Below the pieces are notes generated by a model. That model did not search any database. It was given only the letters and a program-made list of their open reading frames with translations, and was not told the DNA's origin. Both the position numbers and the translations under genes were made by a program. Shown in pieces: positions 4,404-5,404 of a DNA stretch of 5,404 nucleotides (positions are counted from its first letter, which is position 1; every line of letters begins with the position of its first letter). Source of the DNA: DATDMG01 sp036518955 (GTDB taxonomy: Bacteria > Actinomycetota > Actinomycetes > Actinomycetales > Kineosporiaceae); the NCBI GenBank assembly GCA_036518955.1, contig DATDMG010000028.1:1-5404 (forward strand), written 5' to 3'.

Positions 4404-5404
4404 GGCAACCACCGGGGCGTCCCGGCCAGCGACCGCTGCGGGGCCACCGGCACGAAGTGGGCCCGGGCCAGTCCGGCGGCCAGCTCCGTCAGCTCCGCGT
4501 GCAGGGCCGCCACGACGTCTCCCGGCGCGGCGAGGGATCCGGTACCGGCCGCCTCGCGCAACCGGGCCTGGACGGCGGCCAGCCGCTCCCGTGCCCCCGC
4601 GTCGTCGCGGGCCGGCTCCGGTGGCAGGTGCGGCAGGTCCTCGGCGAGGCGGTCGAGCTGGTAGGCGATCGAGCGCGGATTGTGCCGATCGGCGAGCAGC
4701 AGCTCGGCGACACCGGCGGGCTCCGGCCGGCCCTGGTGCCGGCGCCGGTAGGTGATGATGCTCTCCCCCGCGATCAGGACCGACTCCAGCACGAGGGCCT
4801 GGACCGCCGTCGGGTACTCCGGCGCCCCGGGCGGGGCCACCAGGTGCTGGAGCAGGGCGGCTACCTGCAGCGCGCGCTCCACCCGGCGACCGGCGTCCAT
4901 GAAGTACCACCCGACGTCCCGGACCATGCTCTCCGCGCCCAGGCCGGCGAGCGCGAGCAGGCCCTCCAGCACCCGGGCGAGCGCGGGCTGCAGCGGCTGG
5001 TCGGTTTCGTCGACGGCAGCCTGGCGCACCTCGTCGAGCACCCGCTCGAGGCTGCCCAACACGAACCAGGTGTCCAGGGAGAGCTGATCCCGGACGGCGT
5101 GGGCCGCCTCGACGGTCCGGTTCACCGCGTGCGCGAGCGTACCGGGCCGGCCAGCGTCCACGACCAGGGACAGCAGCTCGGGGCGCGGGTCCTCGAGGAG
5201 CGCGGCGGCGTCGGGGCCGGCGAACCCCGGGAACGTCGTGGTGATCCGGGTGCAGGCCTCGAGCAGCAGGCGCAGGCTGACGTGTCCCGGCGTTCCCGGC
5301 CGCGACGTCCAGTCCTCCGCGAGGTCGTCCAGCACCCGCAGCAACCGGACGGCCGCCTCCGCACGCTCGGCGTAACGACCGAGCCAGAACAGGTCCTCGG
5401 CCGC
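4400..5404 (-). CDS. Alpha-E domain protein (COG2307), N-terminus beyond the window
   Basis: The frame is open from base 5404 down to the TGA at 4402-4400 (334 residues visible). The visible sequence begins AAEDLFWLGRYAERAEAAV, the hallmark of the alpha-E domain (PF04168), and continues through NRTVEAAHAVRDQLS (about 95-109), SMVRDVGWYFMDAGRRVERA (about 159-178) and NPRSIAYQLDRL. The helical protein contains two echoing W-x-x-x-x-x-GR-x-x-ER-type segments. Stand-alone members are about 310-320 residues and start only a few codons before this motif, so the start would lie just outside the window. In many actinobacteria, however, this domain is the C-terminal part of a longer circularly permuted ATP-grasp fusion, and the window cannot distinguish these. 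The function of the domain is unknown; comparative genomics places it with ATP-grasp ligase and transglutaminase proteins in a predicted peptide-modification system. A TTG at 5344 would cut off the signature motif and is not the start. Confidence 0.92.
   Translation of the reverse strand, partial: AAEDLFWLGRYAERAEAAVRLLRVLDDLAEDWTSRPGTPGHVSLRLLLEACTRITTTFPGFAGPDAAALLEDPRPELLSLVVDAGRPGTLAHAVNRTVEAAHAVRDQLSLDTWFVLGSLERVLDEVRQAAVDETDQPLQPALARVLEGLLALAGLGAESMVRDVGWYFMDAGRRVERALQVAALLQHLVAPPGAPEYPTAVQALVLESVLIAGESIITYRRRHQGRPEPAGVAELLLADRHNPRSIAYQLDRLAEDLPHLPPEPARDDAGARERLAAVQARLREAAGTGSLAAPGDVVAALHAELTELAAGLARAHFVPVAPQRSLAGTPRWLP

Noticed and set aside
3687..4664. Long + strand open frame opposite the transglutaminase and alpha-E genes
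   Set aside because: Its translation is low-complexity Gly/Arg/Val/His sequence spanning two genes with clear family motifs on the other strand.
4404..4910. Upstream extension of the transglutaminase frame, giving a 472-residue protein
   Set aside because: The added sequence is Arg/Pro/Gly-rich nonsense overlapping the alpha-E coding region in another frame. The GTG at 4403 gives the normal family N-terminus and a GTGA overlap.

Overview
The window is very GC-rich. Third codon positions are nearly all G or C, GTG starts are frequent, and every frame is open for long stretches. This is typical of a soil-type actinomycete; a Geodermatophilaceae- or Frankia-like bacterium would fit, but nothing here fixes the genus. 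Genes fill almost all of the window. The only gaps are about 96 bp (2030-2125), 55 bp (2300-2354) and 39 bp (3453-3491).

Left part, + strand (1-2029): the 3' part of a gene for an HlyD/MacA-type membrane-fusion (periplasmic adaptor) protein. The split lipoyl domain, beta-barrel and membrane-proximal domains are recognisable. The helical hairpin is greatly enlarged by Ser/Gly/Lys- and Ala/Pro/Thr/Ser-rich low-complexity sequence, partly encoded by DNA tandem repeats, and the protein ends in a Gly/Phe-rich tail. Its transport partners (ABC ATPase/permease) are not downstream, so they are probably upstream of the window.

Middle (2030-2354): a convergent gap with an 11-bp perfect inverted repeat, probably a shared terminator. 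It is followed on the - strand by a 57-codon CsbD-family stress-protein gene with a GTG start and an extended Shine-Dalgarno sequence.

Right part, - strand (5404 down to 2355): three co-directional genes read right to left. They are an alpha-E domain protein (5' end outside the window), a bacterial transglutaminase-like cysteine protease-fold protein overlapping it by 4 bp (GTGA), and a zinc-ribbon HExxH metallopeptidase-like protein (COG4307/DUF2248 type). Alpha-E plus transglutaminase is the known signature of the circularly permuted ATP-grasp (COG2308) peptide-ligase gene neighbourhoods, whose function is only predicted. The ATP-grasp part is expected just beyond position 5404, as a separate gene or fused to the alpha-E part. 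With the metallopeptidase as third member, the set looks like a peptide synthesis or tagging and processing module. This is the most interesting content of the window.
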